Assembly (NCBI RefSeq): GCF_016919405.1
Contig: NZ_CP070353.1
Coordinates: forward strand, 2,480,001-2,544,000
Length of the DNA: 64,000 bases
Direction of reading: 5' to 3'
Source of the DNA: Ensifer sp. PDNC004
GTDB taxonomy: Bacteria; Pseudomonadota; Alphaproteobacteria; Rhizobiales; Rhizobiaceae
Numbering within the stretch: the stretch's first letter is position 1; each line of letters starts with the position of its first letter. This document shows, piece by piece, positions 41,068 through 50,580 of this stretch. A program made the translations under genes and the position numbers. The notes beneath the pieces were generated by a model. That model was given only the letters and a program-made list of their open reading frames with translations, did not search any database and was not told the origin of the DNA.

Positions 41068-41640
41068 ATGAGTGTGCGTGTATCCGGTAAACAGATGGAA
41101 ATCGGCGATTCGTTCCGCGCCCGCATTGGCGAGCAGATCGAGCAGGCCGTTACCAAATATTTCGACGGAGGATATTCAAGCCAGGTCACTGTGGAAAAAT
41201 CCGGGCCGCGCTTTAGCGCCGACTGCAAGCTTCATCTCGATACGGGCGTGGTAATGCAGGCGAATGGCCAGGCGAACGATCCACAGGCAGCCTTCGACGC
41301 GGCGTCGGACCGCATCGAAAAGCGCCTGCGTCGCTACAAGCGCAAGCTGAAGGATCATCACAACGGCAACGGACAGAACGCTGCCGAAGTGGCCTACACA
41401 GTGATGGATTCGGTGCCCTTCGAGGATGACGAAGTCCCCGAGGATTACGCCCCGACGATCGTCGCCGAAAGCTCGAAACAATTGAGGACGATGTCTGTCG
41501 CCAGCGCCGTGATGGCACTCGACATGACGGATGAACCCGTCCTCATGTTCCGCACTCCCGGCAAGGCCGAACTGAATATCGTCTACAGACGCAACGACGG
41601 AAATATTGGCTGGATCGACGCTGCCAATATCAAAGCATGA
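41068..41640 (+). CDS. hpf: ribosome hibernation promoting factor, long form
   Basis: Binds 30S subunits and dimerises ribosomes into inactive 100S particles in stationary phase. The N-terminal S30AE domain (SVRVSGKQMEIGDSFRARIG) and the C-terminal dimerisation domain (EPVLMFRTPGKAELNIVYRR) make the 190-residue long type. Start at ATG 41068 with GAGAGAGGAAAC before it, although the frame is open 65 codons further. Historically described as a sigma-54 modulating protein because it follows rpoN. Confidence 0.94.
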   Translation: MSVRVSGKQMEIGDSFRARIGEQIEQAVTKYFDGGYSSQVTVEKSGPRFSADCKLHLDTGVVMQANGQANDPQAAFDAASDRIEKRLRRYKRKLKDHHNGNGQNAAEVAYTVMDSVPFEDDEVPEDYAPTIVAESSKQLRTMSVASAVMALDMTDEPVLMFRTPGKAELNIVYRRNDGNIGWIDAANIKA

Positions 41641-41648
41641 GCGAAAAA

Positions 41649-41676
41649 GAGGGATGCCGGCATGCCGGCGTCCCTC
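41649..41676 (+). terminator. hairpin after hpf
   Basis: A 12-bp stem (GAGGGATGCCGG / CCGGCGTCCCTC, one G-T pair) with a CATG loop lies eight bases after the hpf stop. No T tract follows, so it may act as a processing or stabilising hairpin before ptsN. Confidence 0.5.
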
Positions 41677-41812
41677 TCCCGCAACTCAGCGGCCAGGCCG
41701 GAAAATGTGACTTTTCTGTGCATGGAACCCGCCATGACAAAGATGGTTAGAGCCATTGCGACGCATTTATGATGATGTTGTCCGGCTCTAACCGGCGAAC
41801 GAGGACAAAAGA

Positions 41813-42277
41813 ATGGCATTGGCAGGTCTACTGCATCAAAATGCGATCATCCCGGCCATGAGGGCCAACTCGAAAAAACAGCTCCTTCAGGAATTGGCGG
41901 CAAAAGCTTCTAAGATCACCGGGCTTCCGGAGCGTGAAATCTTCGACGTGATCCTGCAGCGCGAGCGCCTCGGTTCCACCGGCGTCGGCAACGGTATCGC
42001 CATCCCGCACGGCAAGCTCAACAACCTTCCCTCGATCATCGGCATCTTCGCGCGTCTCGATACGCCTGTCGATTTCGAGGCGCTCGACGACCAGCCGGTC
42101 GATCTCGTGTTCCTGCTGCTTGCTCCGGAAGGCGCCGGTGCGGACCACCTCAAGGCCCTGTCGCGCATCGCCCGCGTGCTTCGCGACCAGGACATGGTGG
42201 CCAAGATCCGCTCGAGCGATTCCGCCAGCGCGATCTACACGCTGCTCGACGACGACGCGACCTCGCACGCCGCCTGA
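41813..42277 (+). CDS. ptsN: nitrogen-regulatory PTS enzyme IIA (EIIA-Ntr)
   Basis: Phosphocarrier of the PTS-Ntr regulatory chain (PtsP, NPr, EIIA-Ntr), which in rhizobia affects potassium transport, carbon use and nitrogen regulation. The 154 residues include the phosphorylated His in GIAIPHGKL and the conserved VFLLLAPEG strand. It has its own leader of 172 bp after hpf, with GAGGACAAAAGA before the ATG. Confidence 0.95.
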   Translation: MALAGLLHQNAIIPAMRANSKKQLLQELAAKASKITGLPEREIFDVILQRERLGSTGVGNGIAIPHGKLNNLPSIIGIFARLDTPVDFEALDDQPVDLVFLLLAPEGAGADHLKALSRIARVLRDQDMVAKIRSSDSASAIYTLLDDDATSHAA

Positions 42278-42330
42278 GCTTGAACAACGGGCGCATCCGG
42301 CAGGATGCGCACAGTCACCCGAACCTTGCG

Positions 42331-43143
42331 TCAATAGAGCTGACGCCCGTTCAAATGATCAATGAAAATCCGAAACAGCGCACCCTGGCTCGAAATGCCG
42401 AGCCGGCGATAGATGTTCTTGCGGTGGATGCGCACCGTCCCTTCGGCAATGTTCATCACCTTGCCGATCGACAGGTTGCTGTGGCCCCTGAGGATCAGGC
42501 GCACGATGTTGCGCTGCTGCTTGGTCAGCCGATCTGAACAGAGGCTCTCGAACGCCACCTCCATCGCGTCGTCGCCCTCCTCGGAAGGCGGCGGCGCGAC
42601 CGGCTGGCCCTGCTGGCGCCAGTTCGACCGGATGGCCTCGCGCACGATCGGCTCGTAGACGCGGAGCCGCGCCAGTTCCGCCTCGCTGAAAGGTTCGCCG
42701 CCGCGGCCGCGCATCAGCGAATAGGTCGCCTGCAGGCCGCCATCGAGCGGGATGACGAAGCCCACCTCCTCGACGAGAACGCCGGATTCCATCGACACGC
42801 AAGGATGCACTTCCGCCGACGACGAGAAGTCAGACTGGAAGAACTGGTCCGGCGCCAGCTCGCGCATTCGCCAGAGGCCCGCCGGCTGGCCGGCGCAACA
42901 GGCGACATAGAAGGGATCGAGCAGATAGGCGCCGCCGAGATAGGCGGAAAGCGCACTTGCCGACACCTTGGCCGTATAGCCGTCATGCAGGACGATCGGC
43001 CTGGCATCGTAGGGGTAGGCAAACACGACCGAGAGATCGAAGCCGGTGACCGACCGGAGCATCCGGTCGAGCGCCCGGCCGAAATCCTCGGTGCCGATCA
43101 GGCCGATCATCGCCGAGATATCTGCGGACTCGCTTGCGAGCAT
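42331..43143 (-). CDS. LuxR-family transcriptional regulator
   Basis: A 270-residue regulator. The N-terminal ~190 residues form an unrecognised sensor-like region (not the classical acyl-homoserine-lactone pocket as far as I can see). The C-terminal LuxR helix-turn-helix (LTKQQRNIVRLILRG, then GTVRIHRKNIYRRLGI) is clear. I start at ATG 43143; the frame is open to a TTG at 43209. It is divergent from a dehydrogenase plus lactone-oxidase pair, which it probably controls. Two inverted repeats lie between them. Confidence 0.85.
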   Translation of the reverse strand: MLASESADISAMIGLIGTEDFGRALDRMLRSVTGFDLSVVFAYPYDARPIVLHDGYTAKVSASALSAYLGGAYLLDPFYVACCAGQPAGLWRMRELAPDQFFQSDFSSSAEVHPCVSMESGVLVEEVGFVIPLDGGLQATYSLMRGRGGEPFSEAELARLRVYEPIVREAIRSNWRQQGQPVAPPPSEEGDDAMEVAFESLCSDRLTKQQRNIVRLILRGHSNLSIGKVMNIAEGTVRIHRKNIYRRLGISSQGALFRIFIDHLNGRQLY

Positions 43144-43168
43144 TCCCTTGTCATCCCCCAACCCTACG

Positions 43169-43184
43169 TATCCCCCATGGGATA
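43169..43184. promoter_or_regulatory. operator candidate, 6-bp inverted repeat
   Basis: TATCCC-CCAT-GGGATA, a perfect 6-bp inverted repeat with a 4-base spacer, 26 bp upstream of the LuxR-family start. A plausible binding site for the divergently encoded regulator (inference). Confidence 0.35.
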
Positions 43185-43194
43185 TCGACAGCCC

Positions 43195-43227
43195 CTCACT
43201 CGTCAACAATAATTCCCGGGGAGTGAG
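43195..43227. promoter_or_regulatory. operator candidate, spaced 7-bp inverted repeat
   Basis: CTCACTC and GAGTGAG separated by 19 bases, between the LuxR-family and dehydrogenase genes. The 26-base centre-to-centre distance is not an integer number of helical turns, so a single-dimer site is uncertain. Confidence 0.3.
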
Positions 43228-43293
43228 AAACCGGATCCGTCGCGGGTCGTCATTGGCGACCGCTGCGAAGGACGCCTAAGGGGGAGGATGACG

Positions 43294-44061
43294 ATGGCAG
43301 GCAGGCTTTCAGGCAAGGTGGCGCTGATCAGCGGTGGCGCGGGAGGCTGCGGTCTTGCCGCATCCGAGCTGTTCGCGCGCGAAGGCGCAAAGGTCGCGAT
43401 CGTCGACCTGCCGCGCAGCAAGGGCGAAGAGGTGGCCGCCTCGATCCGCGCCAATGGCGGCGAGGCGATTTTCGCCCCCGCCGACGTCTCGGTGTCGGCC
43501 GAGGTGACGTCCGCCGTCAAGGCGGTCGAAGCGGCCTTCGGTTCCATCACCGTGCTCTTCAACCACGCCGGCATCCTTGCCGTCGGCCCCTTCCTCGAAA
43601 CGGAGGAGGACGAGTGGGATCGGCTGATGGCGGTCAATGTGCGCAGCATGTTCCTGATGACCAAGGCAGTGTTGCCGGGCATGCTTGCGGCCGGCGGCGG
43701 CAGCATCGTCTGCACCTCGTCGATCTCGGCCGTGGCGGCCACGCCGATGGAGGTGCTCTACGACACCACAAAGGGCGCCTGCCACATGTTCGCGCGCGCC
43801 ATCGCCGTCGAGTTTCGCGACCGCGGCATCCGCTGCAACGCCGTCTGCCCGGGCTTCATCGCCACCGACCACGGCAAGCGCGAACTTGTCGGCCTCAGCA
43901 AATATGGCGTCGACGTTTCGGAGGCGGCGATCGCCGCGCAGCAGGGCCGCATGTGCGATCCGAAGGAAGTGGCGAACGCGGCATTGTTTCTGGCGAGCGA
44001 CGAGGCGAGTTTCGTCAACGGCACGCATCTGTTCGTCGACAATTGCTTCACCGCGGTTTGA
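43294..44061 (+). CDS. short-chain dehydrogenase/reductase
   Basis: NAD(P)-dependent oxidoreductase of 255 residues with a Rossmann fold: cofactor motif SGGAGGCGLAA near the N-terminus, NHAG, catalytic Ser in CTSSISAV and YDTTK as the YxxxK motif. An acidic residue after strand 2 (IVDLPRS) suggests NAD preference. Start at ATG 43294, six bases after GGGGAGG; the ATG at 43288 abuts the binding site. Substrate unknown, but the gene 11 bp downstream encodes a sugar-lactone oxidase, suggesting a sugar or polyol. Confidence 0.88.
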   Translation: MAGRLSGKVALISGGAGGCGLAASELFAREGAKVAIVDLPRSKGEEVAASIRANGGEAIFAPADVSVSAEVTSAVKAVEAAFGSITVLFNHAGILAVGPFLETEEDEWDRLMAVNVRSMFLMTKAVLPGMLAAGGGSIVCTSSISAVAATPMEVLYDTTKGACHMFARAIAVEFRDRGIRCNAVCPGFIATDHGKRELVGLSKYGVDVSEAAIAAQQGRMCDPKEVANAALFLASDEASFVNGTHLFVDNCFTAV

Positions 44062-44072
44062 GGGAGGGGAAA

Positions 44073-45308
44073 ATGCTTCAGGCAGGTGGCCACTGGCGCA
44101 ACTGGGTCGGAAACCAATCATGCATCGTGCGCCATCGCGGCGCGCCGGAGAGCGAGGCGGCGCTGGCCGAAATGGTGCGCGATGCGACAGCCCAAGGGCT
44201 GAACGTGCGTTGCGCCGGGTCCGGCCATTCCTTCACACCGGTGGCGCTGACGAGCGGGCTGCATCTGACGCTTTCCAGCATGCAAGGTGTCGTCAACATC
44301 GATAGCGCGCGCAAGCGCGTCGCGGTCAGGGCCGGCACCACCATCAACCAGCTCGGCAAGGTGCTGAAGGAAAACGGCCTGTCGCTGATCAACCAGGGCG
44401 ATATCGACAGCCAGGCGCTGGCCGGCGCGCTGACGACCGGCACCCATGGCACCGGCGCCAGGCTTGGCAACATGGCCTCGCAGATCGTCGGCATGCGCCT
44501 CGTGCAACCGGACGGCAGCATCCTCGTGGTCGACGAGACGACGCCGGATCTGCTCGAGGCGGCGCGCGTCTCCGTCGGCATGCTCGGCGTGATCTCGGAG
44601 ATTACCCTGCAGGCGATGGAGAGCTACAATCTCCATGAAAAGCTCTGGCGCTGCACCTTCGACGAAATGATCGAGCAGCACGACGAGCTTGCCGCCAAGC
44701 ACCGCCATTTCGGCTTCTTCTGGTGCCCGGTGCCCGAGAGCCGCCACTGCTACTGCCTGCCGGATACGGCCTCGGTTTCGACCACCGACAAGACCTCCGA
44801 CGTCTGCGAGATGAAGGTGATCGACATCACCGGGGAAGCGCCGATGGAGCGTGGTTTCGAGAAGATCGCCTATTCCTCGGAGATCTACCCGATCGAATAC
44901 GTGCCGAACTTCCACGAACTCGAATATGCGGTGCCCGTCGCCCACGGCAAGGAAGCGGTCAAGGCGGTGCGCAAGCTGATGCTGGAGAAGCACCCGACAT
45001 GCATCTATCCGATCGAGTATCGCTTCACTGCTGGCGACACCGGCTGGATCAGCCCCTTCTTCGAGCAGGACTCAATCACGCTTTCGGTCTCCGGCGAGCC
45101 CGGCACCGACTATTGGGAATACCTGAAGGACGTGGACACGATCCTCAGGCAGTACGGCTCGCGGCCGCACTGGGGCAAGCTGCACTTCCTCGGCGCCGAG
45201 GATGTAACGGCACTCTACCCCCGCGCCGGCGATTTCCGGGCGCTGAGGGCCAAGGTCGATCCCGAAGGACGCTTCCTCAACGATCACCTACAGCAATTGT
45301 TCGGGTAA
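44073..45308 (+). CDS. FAD-dependent sugar 1,4-lactone oxidase family
   Basis: A 411-residue flavoprotein of the L-gulono-/D-arabinono-1,4-lactone oxidase family. The FAD-binding PCMH domain has RCAGSGHSFTP, TTGTHGTGARLGN and SVGMLGVISEITLQ; the C-terminal ALO domain ends with the characteristic RPHWGKLHFL. Family members oxidise aldonolactones with oxygen or another acceptor. Start at ATG 44073 with GAGGGAGGGG before it. Operon with the dehydrogenase; no signal peptide. Confidence 0.88.
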   Translation: MLQAGGHWRNWVGNQSCIVRHRGAPESEAALAEMVRDATAQGLNVRCAGSGHSFTPVALTSGLHLTLSSMQGVVNIDSARKRVAVRAGTTINQLGKVLKENGLSLINQGDIDSQALAGALTTGTHGTGARLGNMASQIVGMRLVQPDGSILVVDETTPDLLEAARVSVGMLGVISEITLQAMESYNLHEKLWRCTFDEMIEQHDELAAKHRHFGFFWCPVPESRHCYCLPDTASVSTTDKTSDVCEMKVIDITGEAPMERGFEKIAYSSEIYPIEYVPNFHELEYAVPVAHGKEAVKAVRKLMLEKHPTCIYPIEYRFTAGDTGWISPFFEQDSITLSVSGEPGTDYWEYLKDVDTILRQYGSRPHWGKLHFLGAEDVTALYPRAGDFRALRAKVDPEGRFLNDHLQQLFG

Positions 45309-45346
45309 CACTTGCCCGTGGCTGTCGCGCCGTGCACCAAACAAAG

Positions 45347-45371
45347 ACGCCGCGCGAAGCTCGCGCGGCGT
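45347..45371. terminator. bidirectional terminator between lactone oxidase and grpE genes
   Basis: A 10-bp GC stem (ACGCCGCGCG / CGCGCGGCGT) followed by TTTTTG on the plus strand and preceded by an A-rich stretch. It serves both convergent genes. Confidence 0.85.
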
Positions 45372-45396
45372 TTTTGTTGAATTCCGTTCGGCGGGA

Positions 45397-46005
45397 TCAG
45401 GCGGCCGGCGTGTCGCCGTTCTCGCCAGCAACGACCTTGGGGCCGCCCTTGGAAACGCCGACCATGGCCGGACGCAGGACGCGGTCGCCGATGGTGTAGC
45501 CGGCTTGGACGACCTGCAGCACCGTGTTGTTCGGCACATCCGCATTCGGGATTTCGAACATCGCCTGGTGGAAGTTCGGGTCGAACTTCTGGCCTTCCGG
45601 CTCCAGCTTCTTGACGCCGTGGCGCTCAAGCGCCGAAAGCATCGAGCGCTCGGTCATCTCCACGCCTTCGATCAGCGTGTTGAGACCGGCTTCGCCAGCT
45701 TCCTTGGCTTCCGCCGGAATGGCGTCGAGCGCGCGGCGCAGGTTGTCGGATACCGCCAGCATGTCGCGGGCAAAGCCTGCAACCGAATAGGACTTGGCAT
45801 CCTTGACATCGCGTTCGGTGCGGCGGCGCAGGTTGTCCATCTCGGCGGCAAGCCGAAGGTACTTGTCGCGCAGTTCGGCGCTCTCGGCCCGGGCGAGTTC
45901 CAACGGATCGGGCTCGGCAACGGCTGCTGCCTCGGCAGCGTCCGGTGCGGCGTCTAATACCTCGTCGGTGGCCTCGGGTCCGTGCTTGTTCGTATCGTCG
46001 GTCAT
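45397..46005 (-). CDS. grpE: nucleotide exchange factor GrpE
   Basis: Releases ADP from DnaK. The 202 residues comprise an acidic, disordered N-terminus, a long coiled coil ([20 protein letters not shown]) and the C-terminal beta domain ([33 protein letters not shown]). Start at ATG 46005 with GGAGA before it, rather than the upstream in-frame ATG at 46056. Downstream of hrcA with a 164-bp gap. Confidence 0.95.
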   Translation of the reverse strand: MTDDTNKHGPEATDEVLDAAPDAAEAAAVAEPDPLELARAESAELRDKYLRLAAEMDNLRRRTERDVKDAKSYSVAGFARDMLAVSDNLRRALDAIPAEAKEAGEAGLNTLIEGVEMTERSMLSALERHGVKKLEPEGQKFDPNFHQAMFEIPNADVPNNTVLQVVQAGYTIGDRVLRPAMVGVSKGGPKVVAGENGDTPAA

Positions 46006-46169
46006 GACGTTCTCCGCAGTGTCGTCTCTATTGTCCTTCGCATTTCCACACCGCAAGCGCGAGCCTGCGTTTCAGCAAAAATGCTCAGGAACTGGATTTG
46101 AAGCCGATATCGAGGTTTGGGGCCGAAAAATCAAGGGTTCAATGGCGCACGTGCGCTAAAGACGGGCTC

Positions 46170-47249
46170 TTAGCGCGAAAGCCGCGACATCAGCTGCGCG
46201 GTATAATCGACCATCGGCACGATGCGCGAGTAGTTGAGCCGCGTCGGACCGATGACACCGACGGCGCCGACGATGCGGTCCTCGCCATCGCGATAGGGTG
46301 CGACGATCAGCGAGGAGCCGGACAGCGAGAACAGCTTGTTTTCCGAGCCGATGAAGATCCGCACGCCCGGGCCGCTTTCGGCAAGATCGAGCAGCTCGAT
46401 CATGCTGTCCTTCTTTTCGAGATCATCGAACAGCATTCTGAGCCGGTCGATATCCTCGGCGCCTTCGAGCCCTTCTAGCAGGTTGGCACGGCCGCGCACG
46501 ATCAGGCGCGCCGGCTTCTCGTCGCCCTCGTTGCCCGACCAGATGGCAAGGCCGCGCTCGACGAGATCCTGCGACAGCGCGTCGAGTTCGCCGCGCACCG
46601 TCAGCTTCACTCTTTCGAGCTGCGTGCGCACCTCGGCGATCGTCTGTCCGGCGAGATGGGCGTTGAGGAAGTTTGCGGCTTCCGTAAGCTGCGAGCTGGT
46701 GACGCCTGCCGGCAGCTCGATGATGCGGTTTTCCACCTGGTCATGTTCGCCGACGAGCACGGCCAGCGCCTTGGTCGGCGCCAGGCGGATGAACTCGACA
46801 TGCTTCAGCACCGGATCGGCCTTGGCGGTGATGACAAGACCCGCGCCGCGCGACATGCCGGACAGCATCTGGCTCGCTTCGGTCAAAAGCGCATCGACCG
46901 GCTGGGTATGGTCGTCGCGCCGGACATGCCGGTCGATCGAGGCGCGGTCTTCAGGTGAGAGATTGCCGACCTGCATGAAGGCGTCGACGAAGAAGCGCAG
47001 GCCCGTCTGGGTCGGCAGGCGACCGGCGCTCACATGCGGCGAATAGATGAGCCCGAGGTCTTCGAGGTCGCTCATCACGTTGCGCACGGAGGCAGGCGAC
47101 AGCGCCATCGGCAAAAGCCGCGACAGATTGCGCGAGCCGAGCGGCTCGCCGCTCGTCAGATAGGTCTCCACGATGCGACGGAAAATTTCGCCCGAGCGCT
47201 CGTCGAGCGCCGCGGCGATTTCCTTTGCTCCGGGATTGCGCAGTACCAT
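46170..47249 (-). CDS. hrcA: heat-inducible transcription repressor HrcA
   Basis: Represses groESL-type operons by binding CIRCE elements. The 359 residues have an N-terminal winged helix ([20 protein letters not shown], then [18 protein letters not shown]) and a C-terminal GAF-like domain. Start at ATG 47249 (GGAGTG upstream); the frame is open eight codons further. No CIRCE sequence (TTAGCACTC-N9-GAGTGCTAA) is present in the window, so its targets lie elsewhere. Confidence 0.95.
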   Translation of the reverse strand: MVLRNPGAKEIAAALDERSGEIFRRIVETYLTSGEPLGSRNLSRLLPMALSPASVRNVMSDLEDLGLIYSPHVSAGRLPTQTGLRFFVDAFMQVGNLSPEDRASIDRHVRRDDHTQPVDALLTEASQMLSGMSRGAGLVITAKADPVLKHVEFIRLAPTKALAVLVGEHDQVENRIIELPAGVTSSQLTEAANFLNAHLAGQTIAEVRTQLERVKLTVRGELDALSQDLVERGLAIWSGNEGDEKPARLIVRGRANLLEGLEGAEDIDRLRMLFDDLEKKDSMIELLDLAESGPGVRIFIGSENKLFSLSGSSLIVAPYRDGEDRIVGAVGVIGPTRLNYSRIVPMVDYTAQLMSRLSR

Positions 47250-47430
47250 GTCACTCCACATATGCAGGCACATCCTGCCGTGGCCGGAATATAGTGTCCC
47301 TGCGGGCCGTTGGCAAAAGGGAAAAAACGGTCGATTGCCCGGCTTTCCACCGGTTCCCTTTGCCCGCGCCGTGTTCTGCAGCGCCGCGCGTCCTTGGACG
47401 CGCCAAAGGTCGCTGCAGCACCATAAACTG

Positions 47431-47478
47431 CTGCATAATTTTGTCCCTAAATCGATTTCGATTTAGGGAATTATGCAG
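47431..47478. repeat. palindromic AT-rich intergenic repeat
   Basis: CTGCATAATT and AATTATGCAG enclose TCCCTAAATCG / CGATTTAGGGA with an ATTT loop and a 3-base bulge. It could form a stem of some 20 bp. Its composition is unlike the surrounding GC-rich DNA. Similar palindromes are scattered in Rhizobiaceae intergenic regions (from memory). Here it lies between the divergent hrcA and rph genes. Confidence 0.65.
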
Positions 47479-47511
47479 TAGAAGGCTCACGAGATACGAT
47501 AGGAGTTGACG

Positions 47512-48231
47512 ATGCGGCCATCCGGCAGAAAAACCGATCAAATGCGCAAGGTTTCTTTCGAGCGCAATTTTTCCAAGCATGCGGAAGGCTCCTGTCTGGT
47601 GCGGTTCGGCGACACGCATGTGCTGTGCACCGCCAGCCTTGAGGAAAAGGTTCCGGCCTGGCTGCGCAATGGCGGCAAGGGCTGGGTGACGGCGGAGTAC
47701 GGCATGCTGCCGCGCGCCACCGGGGAGCGCATGCGGCGCGAGGCGGCAAGCGGCAAGCAGAGCGGCCGTACCCAGGAAATCCAGCGGCTGATCGGCCGAT
47801 CGCTGCGCGCCGTCGTCGATCTGCCGGCGCTCGGCGAACGCCAGATCTCGATCGACTGCGACGTCATCCAGGCTGATGGCGGCACGCGCACGGCCTCGAT
47901 CACCGGCGCCTGGATCGCGCTCCACGACTGCCTGAAGTGGATGGAAGCCCGCAACATGGTCAAGGTCGAGAAGGTCCTGAAGGATCATGTCGCCGCCATT
48001 TCCTGCGGCATCTTCGCCAGCCAGTCGGTGATCGATCTCGACTACCTCGAAGATTCTGCTGCCGAGACCGACGCCAACTTCGTCATGACCGGCTCCGGCG
48101 GCATCGTCGAGATCCAGGGCACGGCGGAAGGCAAGCCGTTCTCGGAGGAAGAATTCGCAAGCCTGATGGGCCTTGCCAAGAACGGCATTGCCGAACTGGT
48201 GGCGCTGCAGAAGCAGGCGATCGCCGGCTGA
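47512..48231 (+). CDS. rph: ribonuclease PH
   Basis: Phosphorolytic 3'-5' exonuclease that trims tRNA 3' ends. The 239 residues contain the conserved [12 protein letters not shown]-terminus, [14 protein letters not shown] and [16 protein letters not shown] lies six bases before the ATG at 47512. The hrcA / rph divergent arrangement followed by rdgB and hemW is the standard Rhizobiales order. Confidence 0.97.
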   Translation: MRPSGRKTDQMRKVSFERNFSKHAEGSCLVRFGDTHVLCTASLEEKVPAWLRNGGKGWVTAEYGMLPRATGERMRREAASGKQSGRTQEIQRLIGRSLRAVVDLPALGERQISIDCDVIQADGGTRTASITGAWIALHDCLKWMEARNMVKVEKVLKDHVAAISCGIFASQSVIDLDYLEDSAAETDANFVMTGSGGIVEIQGTAEGKPFSEEEFASLMGLAKNGIAELVALQKQAIAG

Positions 48232-48246
48232 GGAAGGAACGTCAAG

Positions 48247-48642
48247 ATGGCCCCGGCGTTGGAAGGCATTCTCGAGACCGCCCTCTACGTGGGTGACCTC
48301 GATGCCGCCGAGGCCTTCTACGGTGGTATTCTCGGCCTGCAGAAGATCACGCGCGCCGGTAATCGTCACGTCTTCTATCGCTGCGGACCGGGCGTGCTGC
48401 TGATCTTCAATCCGGACGAAACGCTGAAGCCGCCAATCCCGCACGGCACAAGCGGCCAGGGTCACATGTGCTTCCGGGTTTCCGCCGCAGCGCTGGACGC
48501 CTGGAAGGCGAAACTGGAAGCATCGGGTATCGCGATCGAAGCGGACACCCGCTGGCCCAATGGGGCGCGGTCCTTCTATTTCCGCGACCCGGCCGGCAAC
48601 AGCCTTGAATGTGCGGAACCGGGCCTCTGGTCCATCGAATGA
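48247..48642 (+). CDS. VOC (glyoxalase-fold) family protein
   Basis: A 131-residue protein with one vicinal-oxygen-chelate domain: [20 protein letters not shown] at the start, GHMCFRV in the centre and [14 protein letters not shown] near the end. The Glu (NSLE) and His (GHMCF) positions match metal ligands of the fold, so an enzyme is likely, substrate unknown. Located between rph and rdgB with GGAAGG upstream; its TGA overlaps an in-frame ATG of rdgB. Confidence 0.85.
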   Translation: MAPALEGILETALYVGDLDAAEAFYGGILGLQKITRAGNRHVFYRCGPGVLLIFNPDETLKPPIPHGTSGQGHMCFRVSAAALDAWKAKLEASGIAIEADTRWPNGARSFYFRDPAGNSLECAEPGLWSIE

Positions 48643-48659
48643 ACACGAAACGAGACACC

Positions 48660-49304
48660 ATGCGCAAACTGGACAACAAGACGCTGATCGTGGCCAGCCA
48701 CAATGCCGGCAAGATCCGCGAAATCCGCGATCTCATCGGCCCGCTCGGCTTCGAGGCGAAGTCGGCCGCCGACCTCAATTTCGTCGAGCCCGACGAGACC
48801 GGAACGACCTTCGAGGAGAACGCCACGATCAAGGCGCTTGCCTCGGCCAAGGCCTCCGGCCTGCCGGCGCTTTCGGACGATTCTGGTCTCGCGATCGACG
48901 CGCTCGATGGCGCACCCGGCGTCTATACCGCCAACTGGGCCGAGCGCGAGGATGGCAGCCGCGACTTCGCCATGGCCATGCAGAAGGTCGAAGATGCGCT
49001 GCAGGAGAAAGGCGCCAAGACGCCTTCCGAGCGCACCGCCCGCTTCGTCTCGGTTCTCTGCCTTGCCTGGCCGGACGGCCATGTGGAACTCTTCCGCGGC
49101 GAAGTCGAAGGCTTCGTCGTCTGGCCGCCGCGTGGCAGCCAGGGCTTCGGCTATGATCCGGTGTTCCAGCCCAAGGGCTACGACACCACCTTCGGCGAGA
49201 TGAGCGCCGACGAGAAGCACGGCTGGAAGCCGGGCGACGAAGAGGCTCTGTCGCACCGCGCCCGCGCCTTCAAGATCTTTGCCGAAACCTGCCTCGGAGC
49301 GTGA
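48660..49304 (+). CDS. rdgB: XTP/dITP pyrophosphatase
   Basis: Removes deaminated purine nucleoside triphosphates before they enter DNA. The 214 residues show [31 protein letters not shown] and [12 protein letters not shown], all family hallmarks. I start at ATG 48660 ([13 protein letters not shown]); an ATG at 48639 overlaps the previous stop and would add seven residues. Confidence 0.95.
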   Translation: MRKLDNKTLIVASHNAGKIREIRDLIGPLGFEAKSAADLNFVEPDETGTTFEENATIKALASAKASGLPALSDDSGLAIDALDGAPGVYTANWAEREDGSRDFAMAMQKVEDALQEKGAKTPSERTARFVSVLCLAWPDGHVELFRGEVEGFVVWPPRGSQGFGYDPVFQPKGYDTTFGEMSADEKHGWKPGDEEALSHRARAFKIFAETCLGA

Positions 49305-49383
49305 TCGGAGCGGGAGGAGGAAACCGCGGATTTATCCGCCGCGTCCCCGCTCCCTATGAAATGTGACCATGAGAGACGCAATA

Positions 49384-50568
49384 ATGCAGACTGCCACGCT
49401 ATCGGCGATCGGTGACGGCATGGACCCCGGTTTCGGGGTCTATGTGCATTGGCCGTTCTGCGCGGCCAAATGCCCCTATTGCGACTTTAACAGCCATGTG
49501 CGCCACCAGCCGGTGGACCAGCCGCGTTTCGTTGCCGCGTTCCTCAAGGAAATGGAAGAAGTGCGCGAGCTTTCCGGCCCGCGTACCGTCACCAGCGTCT
49601 TCATGGGCGGCGGCACGCCGTCCTTGATGGAACCCGCCACGGTCGACGCCATCCTCCAGGGTATCGCTCGCCATTGGCATGTGCCCGACGGCATCGAGAT
49701 CACCATGGAGGCGAACCCGTCGAGCGTCGAGGCGACACGCTTCCACGGCTACCGCGCCGCCGGCGTCAACCGCGTCTCGCTCGGCGTCCAGGCGCTGAAC
49801 GACCGAGACCTGAAATTCCTGGGCCGGCTGCACAATGTCGAGGACGCGCTGAAGGCAATCCGGCTGGCGCGCGAAATCTTCCCGCGCATGTCTTTCGACC
49901 TGATCTATGCCCGCCCGAACCAGACGGTCGAGGAGTGGGAGCGCGAGCTTAAGGAGGCCGTCTCCTACGCGGTCGACCATCTGTCGCTGTACCAGCTGAC
50001 GATCGAGGAAGGCACGCCCTTTTTCGGCCTGCACAAGGCCGGCAAGCTCATCGTTCCCGACGGAGAACAATCGGCGGTGCTCTACGAGGCGACGCAGGAC
50101 ATCACGGCTTCGATCGGCATGCCCGCCTATGAGGTTTCCAACCACGCCCGCCCGGGTGCCGAAAGCCGCCACAACCTGACCTACTGGCGCTATGGCGACT
50201 ATGCCGGCATCGGCCCCGGCGCGCACGGCCGCCTCGGCATCGGCAACGGCAAGATCGCGACTTCCACCGAGCGCAAGCCCGAGGACTGGCTCAACCTTGT
50301 CGAGACCTACGGCCATGGAATGATCGAACGGGAATCCCTCGATCTCGAGGCGCAGTCCGACGAACTGCTGCTGATGGGCCTGCGTCTGAAGGAAGGCGTC
50401 GACCTCGCCCGATGGCAGACGCTTTCCGGCCGCGACCCGGACCCGGAGCGCGAGCAGTTCCTGATCGACAACGGCTTCATCGAGCGGCTTGGCAATTCGC
50501 GCCTGCGCTGCACGCCGGCGGGCATGTTGATCCTCGACGCGGTGGTTGCCGATCTCGCCTGCCCGTAA
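49384..50568 (+). CDS. hemW: radical SAM heme chaperone HemW
   Basis: Radical-SAM family protein, formerly called oxygen-independent coproporphyrinogen oxidase-like, now seen as a heme-trafficking chaperone. The 4Fe-4S motif is CAAKCPYC within VHWPFCAAKCPYCDF, followed by MGGGTPSLM and a HemN C-terminal domain. ATG 49384 is my choice (394 residues, GAGAG eight bases before); ATG 49369 is an alternative. Downstream of rdgB. Confidence 0.93.
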   Translation: MQTATLSAIGDGMDPGFGVYVHWPFCAAKCPYCDFNSHVRHQPVDQPRFVAAFLKEMEEVRELSGPRTVTSVFMGGGTPSLMEPATVDAILQGIARHWHVPDGIEITMEANPSSVEATRFHGYRAAGVNRVSLGVQALNDRDLKFLGRLHNVEDALKAIRLAREIFPRMSFDLIYARPNQTVEEWERELKEAVSYAVDHLSLYQLTIEEGTPFFGLHKAGKLIVPDGEQSAVLYEATQDITASIGMPAYEVSNHARPGAESRHNLTYWRYGDYAGIGPGAHGRLGIGNGKIATSTERKPEDWLNLVETYGHGMIERESLDLEAQSDELLLMGLRLKEGVDLARWQTLSGRDPDPEREQFLIDNGFIERLGNSRLRCTPAGMLILDAVVADLACP

Positions 50569-50580
50569 GGTGGTAAGGAC

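Noticed and set aside
46006..47511. CIRCE element near hrcA or grpE
   Set aside because: No TTAGCACTC-N9-GAGTGCTAA or near match; the inverted repeat at 47431-47478 has a different sequence and geometry.
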